A stretch of DNA of 64,000 bases from Sulfitobacter sp. S190 (GTDB taxonomy: Bacteria; Pseudomonadota; Alphaproteobacteria; Rhodobacterales; Rhodobacteraceae), in NCBI RefSeq assembly GCF_025141935.1, contig NZ_CP081120.1, forward strand, positions 496,001 through 560,000, read 5' to 3'. Below the pieces are notes generated by a model. The model did no database searches and was not told where the DNA came from. It worked only from the letters and a program-made list of their open reading frames with translations. Both the position numbers and the translations under genes were made by a program. Every line of letters begins with the position of its first letter. Position 1 is the stretch's first letter. Positions 44,765-61,997 of the stretch are shown in pieces.

Positions 44765-45190
44765 ATGGCCAAGAAACTCGTCGGTACGATGAAGTTGCAG
44801 ATCAAGGCGGGGCAGGCAAACCCCTCCCCACCAGTAGGCCCGGCATTGGGTCAACGCGGCATCAACATCATGGAATTCTGCAAGGCGTTCAACGCCAAGA
44901 CAGCGGATATGGAGCCCGGCGCCCCATGCCCGACCGTGATCAGCTACTATCAGGACAAGTCCTTCACGATGGACATCAAGACGCCGCCCGCGTCCTACTA
45001 CCTGAAAAAAGCGGCCAAAGTGAATTCCGGCGCGAAAACGCCCAGCCGTGAAACAGTCGGTTCCGTGACCACCAAGCAGCTGCGCGAAATCGCGGAAGCG
45101 AAAATGGTCGACCTGTCCGCAAACGATGTGGATCAGGCCATGAAGATCATCCTTGGCTCGGCCAAGTCGATGGGCATCGAGGTTAAGTAA
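44765..45190 (+). CDS. rplK: 50S ribosomal protein L11
   Basis: The product is 141 residues and contains [36 protein letters not shown], the N-terminal signature of L11. The C-terminal RNA-binding part has [13 protein letters not shown] and [37 protein letters not shown]. It binds the GTPase centre of 23S rRNA. AAAGGAGAAGG precedes the ATG. rplA starts 1 bp after its stop. Confidence 0.98.
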   Translation: MAKKLVGTMKLQIKAGQANPSPPVGPALGQRGINIMEFCKAFNAKTADMEPGAPCPTVISYYQDKSFTMDIKTPPASYYLKKAAKVNSGAKTPSRETVGSVTTKQLREIAEAKMVDLSANDVDQAMKIILGSAKSMGIEVK

Positions 45191-45191
45191 G

Positions 45192-45890
45192 ATGGCAAAA
45201 CTCGGAAAACGCACCCGCGCCGCACGCGAAGCATTCGCAGGCAAAGAAAACGTCACCGTGGAAGAAGCGGTATCGCTGATCAAGGCGAACGCCAACGCCA
45301 AGTTCGACGAAACCATGGAAGTCGCGCTGAACCTCGGCATTGATCCGCGCCACGCCGACCAGATGGTCCGCGGTGTTGTCGGTCTGCCCAACGGCACCGG
45401 CAAAACAGTCCGTGTTGCGGTCTTTGCCCGTGGCCCCAAGGCCGAAGAAGCACAGGCTGCCGGCGCTGACATCGTCGGTGCAGAGGACCTGATGGAAACC
45501 GTACAGTCCGGCAAGATCGAATTCGATCGCTGCATCGCGACACCGGACATGATGCCGATCGTCGGCCGTCTGGGTAAGGTTCTGGGCCCCCGCAACCTGA
45601 TGCCGAACCCCAAGGTCGGCACCGTGACAATGGATGTCGAGGCCGCCGTGAAGGCAGCCAAGGGCGGCGAAGTGCAGTTCAAGGCCGAAAAGGGCGGTGT
45701 CGTCCACGCAGGCGTTGGCAAAGTGTCCTTTGACGAGGCCCAACTGGTCGAAAACATCCGCGCGTTCGTGGGTGCCGTGGCCAAGGCCAAGCCATCGGGT
45801 GCCAAAGGCGCCTACATGCAGAAGATCGCGCTGAGCTCGACCATGAGCCCCGGCGTGACCGTCTCCGTGGACAACGCAGTCAGCGAATAA
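45192..45890 (+). CDS. rplA: 50S ribosomal protein L1
   Basis: The product is 232 residues, starting [16 protein letters not shown]1 signatures are [37 protein letters not shown] and [27 protein letters not shown]1 holds the mobile stalk near the E-site and represses its own operon in E. coli. The ATG at 45192 is the family start. It is followed by a terminator and not by rplJ as usual. Confidence 0.98.
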   Translation: MAKLGKRTRAAREAFAGKENVTVEEAVSLIKANANAKFDETMEVALNLGIDPRHADQMVRGVVGLPNGTGKTVRVAVFARGPKAEEAQAAGADIVGAEDLMETVQSGKIEFDRCIATPDMMPIVGRLGKVLGPRNLMPNPKVGTVTMDVEAAVKAAKGGEVQFKAEKGGVVHAGVGKVSFDEAQLVENIRAFVGAVAKAKPSGAKGAYMQKIALSSTMSPGVTVSVDNAVSE

Positions 45891-45916
45891 TCGCGACCCT
45901 GGCCACCAGATCATCG

Positions 45917-45944
45917 GGGCGTCCCTGCCGGGGGCGCCCTTTTT
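45917..45944 (+). terminator. Terminator of rplKA
   Basis: GGGCGTCCC (45917-45925) and GGGGCGCCC (45931-45939) form 9 pairs, one a G-U, around TGCCG. Five T residues follow. It separates rplKA from the licD-like genes. Confidence 0.88.
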
Positions 45945-46031
45945 CTTTGGTCGCGCTCTTTTGCGATGGCCCGCCCCACGCTAGAGTGCACGCGAAGATC
46001 GGGCGCCAAGCCCGGCCACGAGGAGCAGGGC

Positions 46032-46967
46032 ATGGTTCAGGACAAAAGCACCCTCGCTGCGGTGCGCGACATTCGCGACAGGTTGATGACGCAGCTGTCG
46101 GGGGGCGAGGGCGGGCATGATTTTCCGACCGCCCGCGCCGCGATGGACGCGCTCTCCCTTGCCGAGGACGCGCAGATGCACCCCGCCGTGCTGGAAGCCG
46201 AAACACTGCTGATCCTCGCGTCGCCCAAACCCTCGCGCCGCGCGACCAAAAAGCTCTACCACCTGTTTCAAAAGCGCAGCGCCCTTGGCGAGATCGAGGC
46301 ATTCGAGACATTCCAGACCTCGGTGAAGGCGCTCGGGGCGGCGGGCGTCGATCTGGGGGGCGTGCATTTCGTCCGTCATTTCGGAAATACAGATCACGCG
46401 CCTGTCTGGTCCGCCGTGGCGCAGGCGATCACACAGGTCACCGATCTGATCGGACCGGCATTCCTCAATTCCGGCACGTTGCTGGGCGTGGTGCGGGAAC
46501 ATGGTCTGCTGCTGCATGATGACGATGTGGATCTGGGCGTGCTGCTGTCCGCCACCACGGCCGAGGACGCGGCGGCAGAATGGGCGCGGGCCTATCACCT
46601 GCTGCATGGCGCGGGGCTGCTGGACAAGGAAGTCAAGCGCAATCACGGGGTCTTCAAACTGCGGCTGGGGCAGGAAATCAACGTCGATCTGTTTCCCGCG
46701 TGGATCGAGGAAGGGCGCGTGTGGCTCTATCCACATACCGCGGGCACGCTTAACGCCGATCAGCTGATGCCGCTGGCCGTGTGCCCTTTCACCCGCCAGC
46801 CCATTCCACGCGACAGCGGCGCGATGCTGGCGTCGAACTACGGCGACGGCTGGACCAGACCCGACCCCGGCTATGTCTTCCGCTGGAGCCGCGCCAACCG
46901 GAATTTCGAACGCTTCCGCACGGCGTTGACCGCCGATATGTCTGTATGGACACTGCAACAGTCCTGA
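46032..46967 (+). CDS. LicD-family nucleotidyltransferase-like protein, paralog 1
   Basis: The product is 311 residues. The LicD core is near 145-165: FLNSGTLLGVVREHGLLLHDDDVDLGVLL, with the metal-binding aspartates in DDDVD. It also has NVDLFPAWIEEG, YPHT and IPRDSGAMLASNYGDGW. LicD proteins transfer phosphocholine or similar groups to surface glycans. The helical N-terminal 120 residues are unique. No signal peptide. AGGAGC precedes the ATG at 46032. It forms a tandem pair with the next gene and lies between rplA and rplJ. Confidence 0.8.
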   Translation: MVQDKSTLAAVRDIRDRLMTQLSGGEGGHDFPTARAAMDALSLAEDAQMHPAVLEAETLLILASPKPSRRATKKLYHLFQKRSALGEIEAFETFQTSVKALGAAGVDLGGVHFVRHFGNTDHAPVWSAVAQAITQVTDLIGPAFLNSGTLLGVVREHGLLLHDDDVDLGVLLSATTAEDAAAEWARAYHLLHGAGLLDKEVKRNHGVFKLRLGQEINVDLFPAWIEEGRVWLYPHTAGTLNADQLMPLAVCPFTRQPIPRDSGAMLASNYGDGWTRPDPGYVFRWSRANRNFERFRTALTADMSVWTLQQS

Positions 46968-47054
46968 CGGGAAATAAGGCAAGAAATGGCGCGTGCCACA
47001 TAGTTGCCATATTTCCCTGAACACGCTGCGGCAAAGCAGTTAGGGTAACAAGGT

Positions 47055-48032
47055 ATGGATGATACAGACCTGACCGAGAAGGAGGCGATCCGCCTCAAGC
47101 GCCGCGCCGTGCGCCGCATCAAGGAAATCCGTCAGCAGGCATTCGCCATTCTGGGCGAGGAGGGGGCCGATACCCAGGCGGCGGGCCCGCTCTGGGCAGA
47201 GCTCAAGGCGCTCGGCAAGTTCGAGGGCCGAATCCTTTACCGCGAGGCGCGCGTGGCGCTGTTCGTGGCGTTGCGCTTGCACCCCAAGGTCGTCGTGCGC
47301 GAGCTGCGCGCCCTGCGCCGCATCCACACGGACCGGGGCGATCCTGCCCAATACGATAGCCTGTCGCGGATGATCGACACCCATCTGCACCCCGATGTGC
47401 TGACTTTCCACAGCTATAGCGGCACCAGCTTCAGCCATGTCGACACCGCGCCGGTCTGGCAGAATGTCGCGACCGTGATGGCCTGGCTTACGAAGTACGG
47501 ATACGAAAGCTTTCTCAACTCCGGCACCCTTCTGGGTGTCACGCGCGATGGCGATTTCATTGCCCACGACGATGACGTCGATCTTGCCGTCATGGTGCCC
47601 GGCACATCGGTCAATCAGGTCGCCCGCAACTGGCAGGCGTTGCGCGAGACGCTGGCCGCCGCCAACCTGCTCGATGCCGAGCAAAGCAGTAACGAGGTGC
47701 TCAAGACGACGCTGACGGGCGGCTTCACGCTCGATCTGTTCCCCGCATGGGTCATCCGCAGCCGTGTCTACGTCTATCCGCACACCAACGCGGAGCTGAC
47801 CCGCTCGCAGGTCTTGCCGCTGGGTACATGTGCCACCACAGGGCTGGCCATCCCGCGTGATCCCGAAGCCATGTTGGCGATCAATTACGGCGAGACGTGG
47901 CGTACGCCGGACCGGCTGTTTGTCTTTCCGTGGCGCGACGCCTTCGCCAAATTCGCCGCATTCCGGCAGGCCACCGATGAGAACCAGCGCGCCGCCGAAC
48001 GGGCGCGGTTGCCGCACAAGATGTCTGCCTGA
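47055..48032 (+). CDS. LicD-family nucleotidyltransferase-like protein, paralog 2
   Basis: The product is 325 residues. The core FLNSGTLLGVTRDGDFIAHDDDVDLAVM matches that of the upstream gene, as do TLDLFPAWVIRS, VYPHTN and IPRDPEAMLAINYGETWRTPD. The N-terminus is helical and basic (KEAIRLKRRAVRRIKEIRQ). The pair arose by duplication and then diverged; the 87-bp gap suggests cotranscription. Substrates may be envelope glycans (inference). It is followed by the rplJ promoter region. Confidence 0.8.
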   Translation: MDDTDLTEKEAIRLKRRAVRRIKEIRQQAFAILGEEGADTQAAGPLWAELKALGKFEGRILYREARVALFVALRLHPKVVVRELRALRRIHTDRGDPAQYDSLSRMIDTHLHPDVLTFHSYSGTSFSHVDTAPVWQNVATVMAWLTKYGYESFLNSGTLLGVTRDGDFIAHDDDVDLAVMVPGTSVNQVARNWQALRETLAAANLLDAEQSSNEVLKTTLTGGFTLDLFPAWVIRSRVYVYPHTNAELTRSQVLPLGTCATTGLAIPRDPEAMLAINYGETWRTPDRLFVFPWRDAFAKFAAFRQATDENQRAAERARLPHKMSA

Positions 48033-48066
48033 CCCGGCGTCGGGGGCAGAAAGCCGCCGCAAGCCA

Positions 48067-48095
48067 TTGCACAAACGCGACAAAGAAAGTATCTG
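48067..48095 (+). promoter_or_regulatory. Possible promoter of rplJL-rpoBC
   Basis: TTGCAC (48067-48072), a 17-nt spacer, and TATCTG (48090-48095) match sigma-70 spacing. They lie 235 bp before the rplJ start. Confidence 0.5.
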
Positions 48096-48099
48096 CAGT

Positions 48100-48330
48100 C
48101 CAGTCAAGGAGCGTGCGATTCGTCGTGCGCTCTTTGCGCTTCGTCCGAGATGGCGGGTGGTGCGGAATTTCCAAACCATAATTCCTGCCTGAGACGGGGA
48201 AACTCGTGACTTTTCAGAGCTTTGCTCTCGGACGGTCTTGGGAAGGACCCGTAATGGACCCGACGTCGGGCATCGCGCCCGGCAAAACGAGCCCGGGGGG
48301 TCACACCTCCGAAAACTTTGGAGTGAAACT
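48100..48330 (+). ncRNA. rplJ leader region, candidate L10-L12 autoregulatory leader
   Basis: About 230 nt between the possible promoter and the rplJ GTG carry no gene. In many bacteria this leader folds to bind the L10-L12 complex and represses rplJL. GC-rich segments that could pair (GGACCCGTAATGG, GCCCGGCAAAACGAGCCCGG) are present. The fold was not computed. Confidence 0.35.
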
Positions 48331-48843
48331 GTGGATAGAGCACAAAAAGAACAGCTGGTCGACGAACTCGGCCAGATCTTTGAAAGCTCTGGCGTCGTTG
48401 TGGTAGCCCACTACGTCGGTCTGACAGTTGCCGAAATGCAAGACCTACGTGCACGCGCCCGCGCTGCAGGTGGGGCTGTGCGTGTTGCAAAGAACCGGCT
48501 CGCCAAGATCGCCCTTGAGGGCAAGCCATGCGAAAGCATTGCTGACCTTCTGACGGGTATGACCGTTCTGACCTATTCTGAGGATCCGGTGGCCGCGGCC
48601 AAGGTTGCTCAGGAATTCGCCAAGGAGAACCAAAAGTTCGTCATCCTTGGTGGTGCAATGGGTGAGAATGCGTTGGACGTCGCCGGTGTGGAATCGGTGT
48701 CCAAAATGCCTTCGCGCGAGGAGCTTATCTCCACGATCGCGGGCATGCTGGGCGCACCTGCTTCCAACATCGCTGGCGCCATTGGCGCACCTGCAAGCAA
48801 CATCGCATCCATCTTGTCCACGATCGAGGACAAGGCGGCGTAA
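48331..48843 (+). CDS. rplJ: 50S ribosomal protein L10
   Basis: L10 is the base of the L7/L12 stalk. The product is 170 residues starting at a GTG ([14 protein letters not shown]) with GGAGTG before it. The N-terminal rRNA-binding domain includes [26 protein letters not shown] and [11 protein letters not shown]. The C-terminus holds a short repeat, GAPASNIAG and GAPASNIAS, before the helix that binds L7/L12. A longer frame starts at 48238 but has no support. rplL follows after 80 bp. Confidence 0.96.
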   Translation: MDRAQKEQLVDELGQIFESSGVVVVAHYVGLTVAEMQDLRARARAAGGAVRVAKNRLAKIALEGKPCESIADLLTGMTVLTYSEDPVAAAKVAQEFAKENQKFVILGGAMGENALDVAGVESVSKMPSREELISTIAGMLGAPASNIAGAIGAPASNIASILSTIEDKAA

Positions 48844-48923
48844 TTCGACAATATCGTCAAACCGGCGGGGTTGGTTGAAACAACACGTTGGAACACACAT
48901 ATCGTTAACGGAAAGAGCTAAAC

Positions 48924-49295
48924 ATGGCTGATCTGAAAAAACTGGCAGAAGACATCGTTGGTCTGACGCTGCTTGAAGCACAAGAACTGAAAACAATCCT
49001 CAAAGACGAATACGGCATCGAGCCAGCAGCCGGTGGCGCTGTCATGATGGCCGGTCCTGCCGATGCAGGCGCCGCCGAGGAAGAGAAAACCGAATTCGAC
49101 GTCGTTCTGAAGAACGCCGGCGCATCCAAAATCAACGTGATCAAAGAAGTTCGCGGCATCACCGGTCTGGGCCTGAAAGAAGCCAAGGACCTGGTCGAAG
49201 CCGGCGGCAAGATCAAAGAAGGCGTGGACAAAGCCGAAGCAGAAGACATCAAAGGCAAGCTGGAAGCAGCTGGCGCCGAAGTCGAGCTGGCCTAA
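48924..49295 (+). CDS. rplL: 50S ribosomal protein L7/L12
   Basis: The product is 123 residues. The N-terminal dimer domain starts [31 protein letters not shown], an Ala/Gly hinge follows ([21 protein letters not shown]), and the C-terminal factor-binding domain has [50 protein letters not shown]. The protein recruits translation GTPases. GGAAAGAG precedes the ATG. The 247-bp gap to rpoB holds two hairpins. Confidence 0.98.
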   Translation: MADLKKLAEDIVGLTLLEAQELKTILKDEYGIEPAAGGAVMMAGPADAGAAEEEKTEFDVVLKNAGASKINVIKEVRGITGLGLKEAKDLVEAGGKIKEGVDKAEAEDIKGKLEAAGAEVELA

Positions 49296-49332
49296 GCCAT
49301 CCCCAAGAGACGCTGATCTCTTGCACAAAATC

Positions 49333-49405
49333 TTGGCTGGATGGGGTGAGAACCCTGTCCAGCCAAACCTGTCTTGAAAGACGCTTTGCCGCAAAAGCGT
49401 CTTTC
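49333..49405 (+). terminator. Two hairpins in the rplL-rpoB gap, attenuator or RNase III site
   Basis: First: TTGGCTGGA (49333-49341) and TCCAGCCAA (49358-49366), with an inner GGGT/ACCC helix. Second: GAAAGACGCTTT (49376-49387) and AAAGCGTCTTTC (49394-49405), a perfect 12-bp stem. No T-run follows, so full termination is unlikely. E. coli has an attenuator and an RNase III site at the same place. Confidence 0.6.
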
Positions 49406-49542
49406 TGGAGAGGTCCAATGGGTCGGAAGGAGCACGGTGGGACGTGGTCCAGCATAGACCCGGATCAACCCGCTCTTATGAATGTGCATCGCGGCCCCGG
49501 CGATGGCGCATCCGGCAAGAGACACGAAAGGTGACACGACAC

Positions 49543-53682
<4,140 letters not shown>

Positions 53683-53694
53683 GCGCGAAACCAC

Positions 53695-53744
53695 GGTGCG
53701 CAACACGTGCACACCCTACGTAGGGTGCGCATTCACTGCGCACC
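53695..53744. repeat. REP-like palindromic element, rpoB-rpoC gap
   Basis: CGTAGGGTGCGCATTCA begins at 53719 and goes on to CTGCGCACC (ends 53744), so GGTGCGC and GCGCACC form a hairpin. The upstream half CACCCTACGTAGGGTG (53713-53728) is a 16-bp palindrome. Another copy of the core is in the rpsL-rpsG gap, differing by one base insertion. Confidence 0.75.
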
Positions 53745-53789
53745 TTCCGCCGACCTTCCCCCGCACCCTCTGACACTTGAGGAAAAAGT

Positions 53790-58043
<4,254 letters not shown>

Positions 58044-58068
58044 TCGCCGCTGACCTTTGAAAATCTTG

Positions 58069-58101
58069 GGCCCCCGCACCTCTCTGGCGCGGGGGCCTTT
58101 T
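58069..58101 (+). terminator. Terminator of the rplJL-rpoBC unit
   Basis: GGCCCCCGC (58069-58077) and GCGGGGGCC (58089-58097) form a perfect 9-bp stem around an 11-nt loop, followed by TTTTC. Confidence 0.92.
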
Positions 58102-58174
58102 CTTTATGGCTACTGCGCTTTCGCCGGGCGGGGGGCTCTGCTAGGCTCGCGGTACTCCAGTCCCAAAGAGCATC

Positions 58175-58990
58175 ATGTCAGAGCAGTTCAAACTTCAGAT
58201 GCGCGGGCTCATCCGCTTTTCCTACCTCTCTGAATCCGGATTTGCGGTTTCGCGGCGCGGCGTCGATGCGGTGCGCGACATGCTCTATGATACGGACCGG
58301 CTCGAACGCCGTTTCGCGCTTTTCGAAGCGCTGGCGCTGCCGTCCTTGCGCGTGCAGGACGACCCGGACTTCAAGATCGGCCTGCTCATCGGGGATGACT
58401 TTCCGCTCTGGGCCCATGCCCGCCTCGAAAAACTGATTGCCGATCTGCCGCAGGCCCGCCTCGTGGCCCTGCCGCCAATGCAGCATTTTCAGGCGGTCAA
58501 GCAGGCGATCCGCAAACTGGGCCATGACAAGGGCGCCACCCACACGTTGACCTTCCGCTTCGATGACGATGACGCCATCCACCGCAGCACCACAGCGCGG
58601 TTGCGGGCGATTGCCATGGCCAACGCCCCCGTCCGCGACGTAGCGCAGCGTTTCGCCATCGGCTTTAACCGCGGTTTCTACATCACCACCGGTCCCGACG
58701 GGATGACGCTGAGCGAAGAATACGAAAAGACACCACTGGGCATCGGTCTGGGGTTGGTCGAACCGCTGGGAAAGGTGCACACTGTCTTTCGCCGCAACCA
58801 CCGGCATCTGCCGCAGTACTATGACACGCTGACGGAGGTCTCGCGCCCGATGTACCTGCGCTCGGTGCACCGCGACAACGATTCCGGCGCCAGACCATCG
58901 GGCCGCAGCGGCACCATGGCGCAAGAGCAGATCGAAGAAACGCTGGAGGCCGATTTCGGCCTGTCCCTCGACCGGTTGCGCGCGCTGTGA
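58175..58990 (+). CDS. Putative rhamnosyltransferase-like glycosyltransferase, paralog 1
   Basis: The product is 271 residues. It starts MSEQFKLQMRGLIRFSYLSESGFAV, and the segment TLTFRFDDDDAIHRSTTARL carries a DDDD metal site near 130, the DxD-like motif of the family. LYDTDRLERRFALFEALALPSL near 40-60 matches the second family block. The family is annotated as putative rhamnosyl transferase; the sugar is unproven. Its stop overlaps the start of an EamA gene in TGATG. It is cytosolic with no signal peptide. Confidence 0.75.
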   Translation: MSEQFKLQMRGLIRFSYLSESGFAVSRRGVDAVRDMLYDTDRLERRFALFEALALPSLRVQDDPDFKIGLLIGDDFPLWAHARLEKLIADLPQARLVALPPMQHFQAVKQAIRKLGHDKGATHTLTFRFDDDDAIHRSTTARLRAIAMANAPVRDVAQRFAIGFNRGFYITTGPDGMTLSEEYEKTPLGIGLGLVEPLGKVHTVFRRNHRHLPQYYDTLTEVSRPMYLRSVHRDNDSGARPSGRSGTMAQEQIEETLEADFGLSLDRLRAL

Positions 58991-59868
58991 TGTCGCGCAA
59001 TCTGGCCGGGGCGCTGCTGATGGTGGCGTCGATGTCGGCCTTTGTATTCAACGATATGGCGATCAAGCTGACGGGCGGCGTGGTGCCCCTGTTCCAGCTG
59101 ATCTTTGTGCGCGGCCTGCTGGCGACCACGCTGATCTGTGCGCTGGCCTATGCGGTGGGCGGTCTGCGCCTGCGGTTGCCGCGTGCGGATTGGGGCTGGA
59201 TTGTGCTGCGCGGCCTGTCCGAGGTTATGGTGGCCTACTTCTTCCTTGCGGCCTTGCTCAACATGCCGCTGGCGAACGTGACGGCGATCCTGCAATCGGT
59301 GCCGTTGATGGTGACGCTCGCGGCGGCGCTGATCTACCGCGAACGGGTGGGCTGGCCGCGTCTGCTGGCCATCGCCATCGGCTTTTGCGGTGTGCTTTTG
59401 GTAGTGCAACCGGGGGCAGACGGATTCACCCGCTGGTCGCTTTTCGCGCTTGGCGCAGCACTGTGCGTGACCGCCCGCGATATGATCACGCGCCGCATTT
59501 CATCGCAGGCGCCGGGCTGGATGGTGACGCTGGGCACATCGCTGTGTGTCACGCTCGCCGCCGGACTGGGCAGCACGTCGGAAACCTGGGTCTCCGTCGC
59601 CCCGCCCACCGCCGCCCTCATCGCGCTGTCGGCGTTCAGCATCGTGGCGGGCTATTTCTTCAGCGTGCAGGTGATGCGCACGGGCGACGTGTCCTTCACC
59701 GCGCCGTTCCGCTATACGGGGCTGCTGTTTGCGATCGCGCTTGGCATCTTTGTGTTCGGCGAAATTCCGACCGCGCCGACGGTACTCGGGGCGGCGATCA
59801 TCATGGCCACGGGGCTTTTCACGCTTTACCGCGAAGCGCGGGTCAGACGGGTGCCGCACCGGCGCTGA
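58990..59868 (+). CDS. EamA/DMT-family membrane transporter
   Basis: The product is 292 residues with ten hydrophobic segments in two homologous halves, the EamA/DMT pattern. It starts MSRNLAGALLMVASMSAFVFNDMAIKL; ANVTAILQSVPLMVTLAAALIYRERVGWPR and DVSFTAPFRYTGLLFAIALGIFVFGE are the paired motifs. The substrate is unknown; some DMT proteins move metabolites or lipid-linked sugars. GTG at 58987 is directly in front but ATG is preferred. It overlaps the end of the convergent glycosyltransferase gene by 26 bp. Confidence 0.9.
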   Translation: MSRNLAGALLMVASMSAFVFNDMAIKLTGGVVPLFQLIFVRGLLATTLICALAYAVGGLRLRLPRADWGWIVLRGLSEVMVAYFFLAALLNMPLANVTAILQSVPLMVTLAAALIYRERVGWPRLLAIAIGFCGVLLVVQPGADGFTRWSLFALGAALCVTARDMITRRISSQAPGWMVTLGTSLCVTLAAGLGSTSETWVSVAPPTAALIALSAFSIVAGYFFSVQVMRTGDVSFTAPFRYTGLLFAIALGIFVFGEIPTAPTVLGAAIIMATGLFTLYREARVRRVPHRR

Positions 59869-60661
59869 ACACACGGCGGACCTGCGCCTCGTCGATGGCA
59901 AAACGGTCGGCAAATTCGGCGCGGGTGGCGTCATCCAGCGCGATAAGCTCCACCGGTTTTACCTTCTTCTGGCGGCTGTCGTTGGTGGTGTTATGGCCAC
60001 GGATGAACATGGTGGGTTCGGCAAAGCTGACACAGGGCATGAAGCGGCCAATGCGCTCATGGGCGAAATTCATGATGGTTAGCGGGCTGTTGCCGCGGAT
60101 CTGCATCGCCAACCCCGCCACGTTGAACGTCTTGCGCAGGGGCGTGGCGTTGATCCCGCTGGCGCCGAAATTGGCGATGTATCCCTTGGTCCAGTCAAAG
60201 GCGATGGCCTTGTGCTGCGCGCTCAGCGCGGCACAATCGACCGCCGCCTGCCGCAGCCGTTCGATGAAATCGACCGCCACGGCATCATCGTCGTCGTAGC
60301 GGAACTGCAGACAGGGCGCGGCCGGATCACGGCGGGCAGTGTTGAGCACCTCTTTCATGACCTCGCGGTGGTTGCGCGGCGGATGCGCCTCGATGCGGGC
60401 CTGCGGCATGTCCCGGATCAACGCCTGCAACCGCGCCAGATAGGGGGCAGGCAACTGGTCGCCCACCACGATCACCAGTTCGAAATCGGGATCGGTCTGG
60501 TGGCGCAGGCACTTCAGCGCGACCGTCTCGAACAGGTGGAATCGTTCCTCCATGCGGGCGGGGTCATAAAGATAGGCGATCTTGTCGGCCATATCCTCGA
60601 AATCGACCTGAAAGCCGCCCAGTGCGGGATAGGAAAACCGGCATAGCCCGATGACTTGCAT
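59843..60661 (-). CDS. Putative rhamnosyltransferase-like glycosyltransferase, paralog 2
   Basis: The product is 272 residues. Blocks shared with the gene at 58175: GLCRFSYPALGGFQV, PARMEERFHLFETVALKCL, FELVIVVGDQLPAPYLARLQALIRDMPQARIE, and CLQFRYDDDDAVAVDFIERLR with the DDDD motif. It is a clear paralog although on the opposite strand. A tail of 30 residues, TRAEFADRFAIDEAQVRRVF, is unique. It diverges from the rpsL promoter, whose -35 box is 100 bp from its start. Confidence 0.75.
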   Translation of the reverse strand: MQVIGLCRFSYPALGGFQVDFEDMADKIAYLYDPARMEERFHLFETVALKCLRHQTDPDFELVIVVGDQLPAPYLARLQALIRDMPQARIEAHPPRNHREVMKEVLNTARRDPAAPCLQFRYDDDDAVAVDFIERLRQAAVDCAALSAQHKAIAFDWTKGYIANFGASGINATPLRKTFNVAGLAMQIRGNSPLTIMNFAHERIGRFMPCVSFAEPTMFIRGHNTTNDSRQKKVKPVELIALDDATRAEFADRFAIDEAQVRRVFSAGAAPV

Positions 60662-60760
60662 AACTGCTTGGTCCCGTTGGTTTTGCCCGACTATGGTGCG
60701 CCCGCGCGATCCTTGGCAAGGGCAGAATGGCGCAGGGTGCGGGTTGCGGCCCCGCTGCGG

Positions 60761-60789
60761 TTGACAGCCGGGGCAGGGGTGCGTATATG
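60761..60789 (+). promoter_or_regulatory. Strong sigma-70 promoter of rpsL-rpsG-fusA
   Basis: TTGACA (60761-60766) is a perfect -35 box. After a 17-nt spacer comes TATATG (60784-60789), five of six at -10 (TATAAT). Transcription would start near 60796. Confidence 0.8.
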
Positions 60790-60795
60790 CCCGCT

Positions 60796-61049
60796 ATCTG
60801 ATCGAAGGGGTCGCCCCGAGATCGCACATATCATACCGCATGTGGTCAAGATCCAGGCCGCCTTCACTGGCCCGATCCTCTGTAAGCAAGCCGCCGCGCT
60901 CACCTCGGTACGGGAGCGTTGCGGCCTAATCGCTTTGGACCATCTGCCCGCAACCCGCCCGCTGGACGCAGGGGGCATCGAATTTCACCGCACAGGGGGC
61001 CACGGGCTTCGCGTGCATCCATGACGAGCAACACGGGGATAAAACCGGA
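60796..61049 (+). promoter_or_regulatory. About 250-nt rpsL leader
   Basis: No gene is seen between the promoter and rpsL. Short hairpins are possible (GGGG-TCG-CCCC at about 60807; CACAT with ATGTG near 60825-60845). S7 or S12 feedback could act here, but no known motif is recognised. GGGGAT precedes the rpsL ATG. Confidence 0.45.
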
Positions 61050-61421
61050 ATGCCAACGATCCAACAGCTGATCCGCAAGCCGCGCCAGCCAAAACGCAAG
61101 TATTCGAAATCCATGCACCTGCAGGAATGCCCGCAAAAGCGCGGCGTCTGCACACGTGTGTACACAACAACGCCCAAGAAACCGAACTCCGCGATGCGGA
61201 AAGTTGCGAAGGTTCGCCTGACCAACGGTTTCGAGGTCATCTCCTACATCCCGGGCGAAAGCCACAACCTGCAGGAACATTCCGTTGTTCTGATCCGCGG
61301 CGGTCGTGTCAAAGACCTTCCCGGTGTGCGCTACCACATCCTGCGCGGTGTTCTGGATACCCAAGGCGTCAAGGACCGCAAGCAGCGTCGTTCCAAATAC
61401 GGTGCCAAGCGTCCCAAGTAA
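61050..61421 (+). CDS. rpsL: 30S ribosomal protein S12
   Basis: The product is 123 residues, starting [21 protein letters not shown]. It has [32 protein letters not shown] and [12 protein letters not shown]. The lysines at the streptomycin positions (in PKKPNS and VKDLPG) are the sensitive-type residues. S12 works in decoding at the A-site. It is the first gene of the str operon. Confidence 0.98.
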   Translation: MPTIQQLIRKPRQPKRKYSKSMHLQECPQKRGVCTRVYTTTPKKPNSAMRKVAKVRLTNGFEVISYIPGESHNLQEHSVVLIRGGRVKDLPGVRYHILRGVLDTQGVKDRKQRRSKYGAKRPK

Positions 61422-61430
61422 TGTAGCCGC

Positions 61431-61489
61431 GGTGCGCGGAAGATGCGCACCGGACCCATCCACTCGTAGGGTGCGCATTCATGCGCACC
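61431..61489. repeat. REP-like palindromic element, rpsL-rpsG gap
   Basis: CGTAGGGTGCGCATTCA begins at 61465 and continues to TGCGCACC (ends 61489); GGTGCGC and GCGCACC form a hairpin. A second GGTGCGC/GCGCACC pair lies at 61431-61451. The core is shared with the rpoB-rpoC gap. Confidence 0.75.
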
Positions 61490-61514
61490 GACCCGCCAAG
61501 AGGAAGACAAAAAA

Positions 61515-61985
61515 ATGTCACGCCGCCACGCAGCTGAGAAGCGCGAAGTTCTGCCAGACGCCAAATACGGCGATCTGGTTCTGACCAAATTCATGAACAA
61601 CCTGATGATCGATGGTAAGAAGTCGGTCGCAGAACGCATCGTCTACAACGCGCTGGACCGCGTCGAGGGCAAGATCAAACGCGCCCCCGTCGAAGTGTTC
61701 CACGAAGCGCTCGACAACATCAAACCGTCCGTCGAAGTGCGCTCGCGCCGCGTCGGTGGTGCGACATACCAGGTGCCCGTCGAGGTCCGCCCCGAGCGCC
61801 GCGAAGCGCTGGCGATCCGCTGGCTGATCAAGGCATCGCGTTCGCGCAACGAAAACACCATGGAAGAGCGCCTCGCAGGCGAACTGCTGGACGCCGTCCA
61901 GTCCCGTGGTACCGCCGTGAAAAAACGCGAAGACACGCACAAGATGGCCGACGCCAACAAGGCGTTCAGCCACTACCGCTGGTAA
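61515..61985 (+). CDS. rpsG: 30S ribosomal protein S7
   Basis: The product is 156 residues, starting [20 protein letters not shown]. Signatures are [23 protein letters not shown] and [34 protein letters not shown]7 nucleates the 30S head and in E. coli represses the str operon. AAGAGGAAGAC precedes the ATG. A strong hairpin follows before fusA. Confidence 0.98.
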   Translation: MSRRHAAEKREVLPDAKYGDLVLTKFMNNLMIDGKKSVAERIVYNALDRVEGKIKRAPVEVFHEALDNIKPSVEVRSRRVGGATYQVPVEVRPERREALAIRWLIKASRSRNENTMEERLAGELLDAVQSRGTAVKKREDTHKMADANKAFSHYRW

Positions 61986-61997
61986 CACCCTAAGATC

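Noticed and set aside
48721..48840. Repeat GAPASNIA in the end of rplJ
   Set aside because: It lies in a flexible linker before the L7/L12-binding helix; such small duplications are ordinary in alphaproteobacterial L10.
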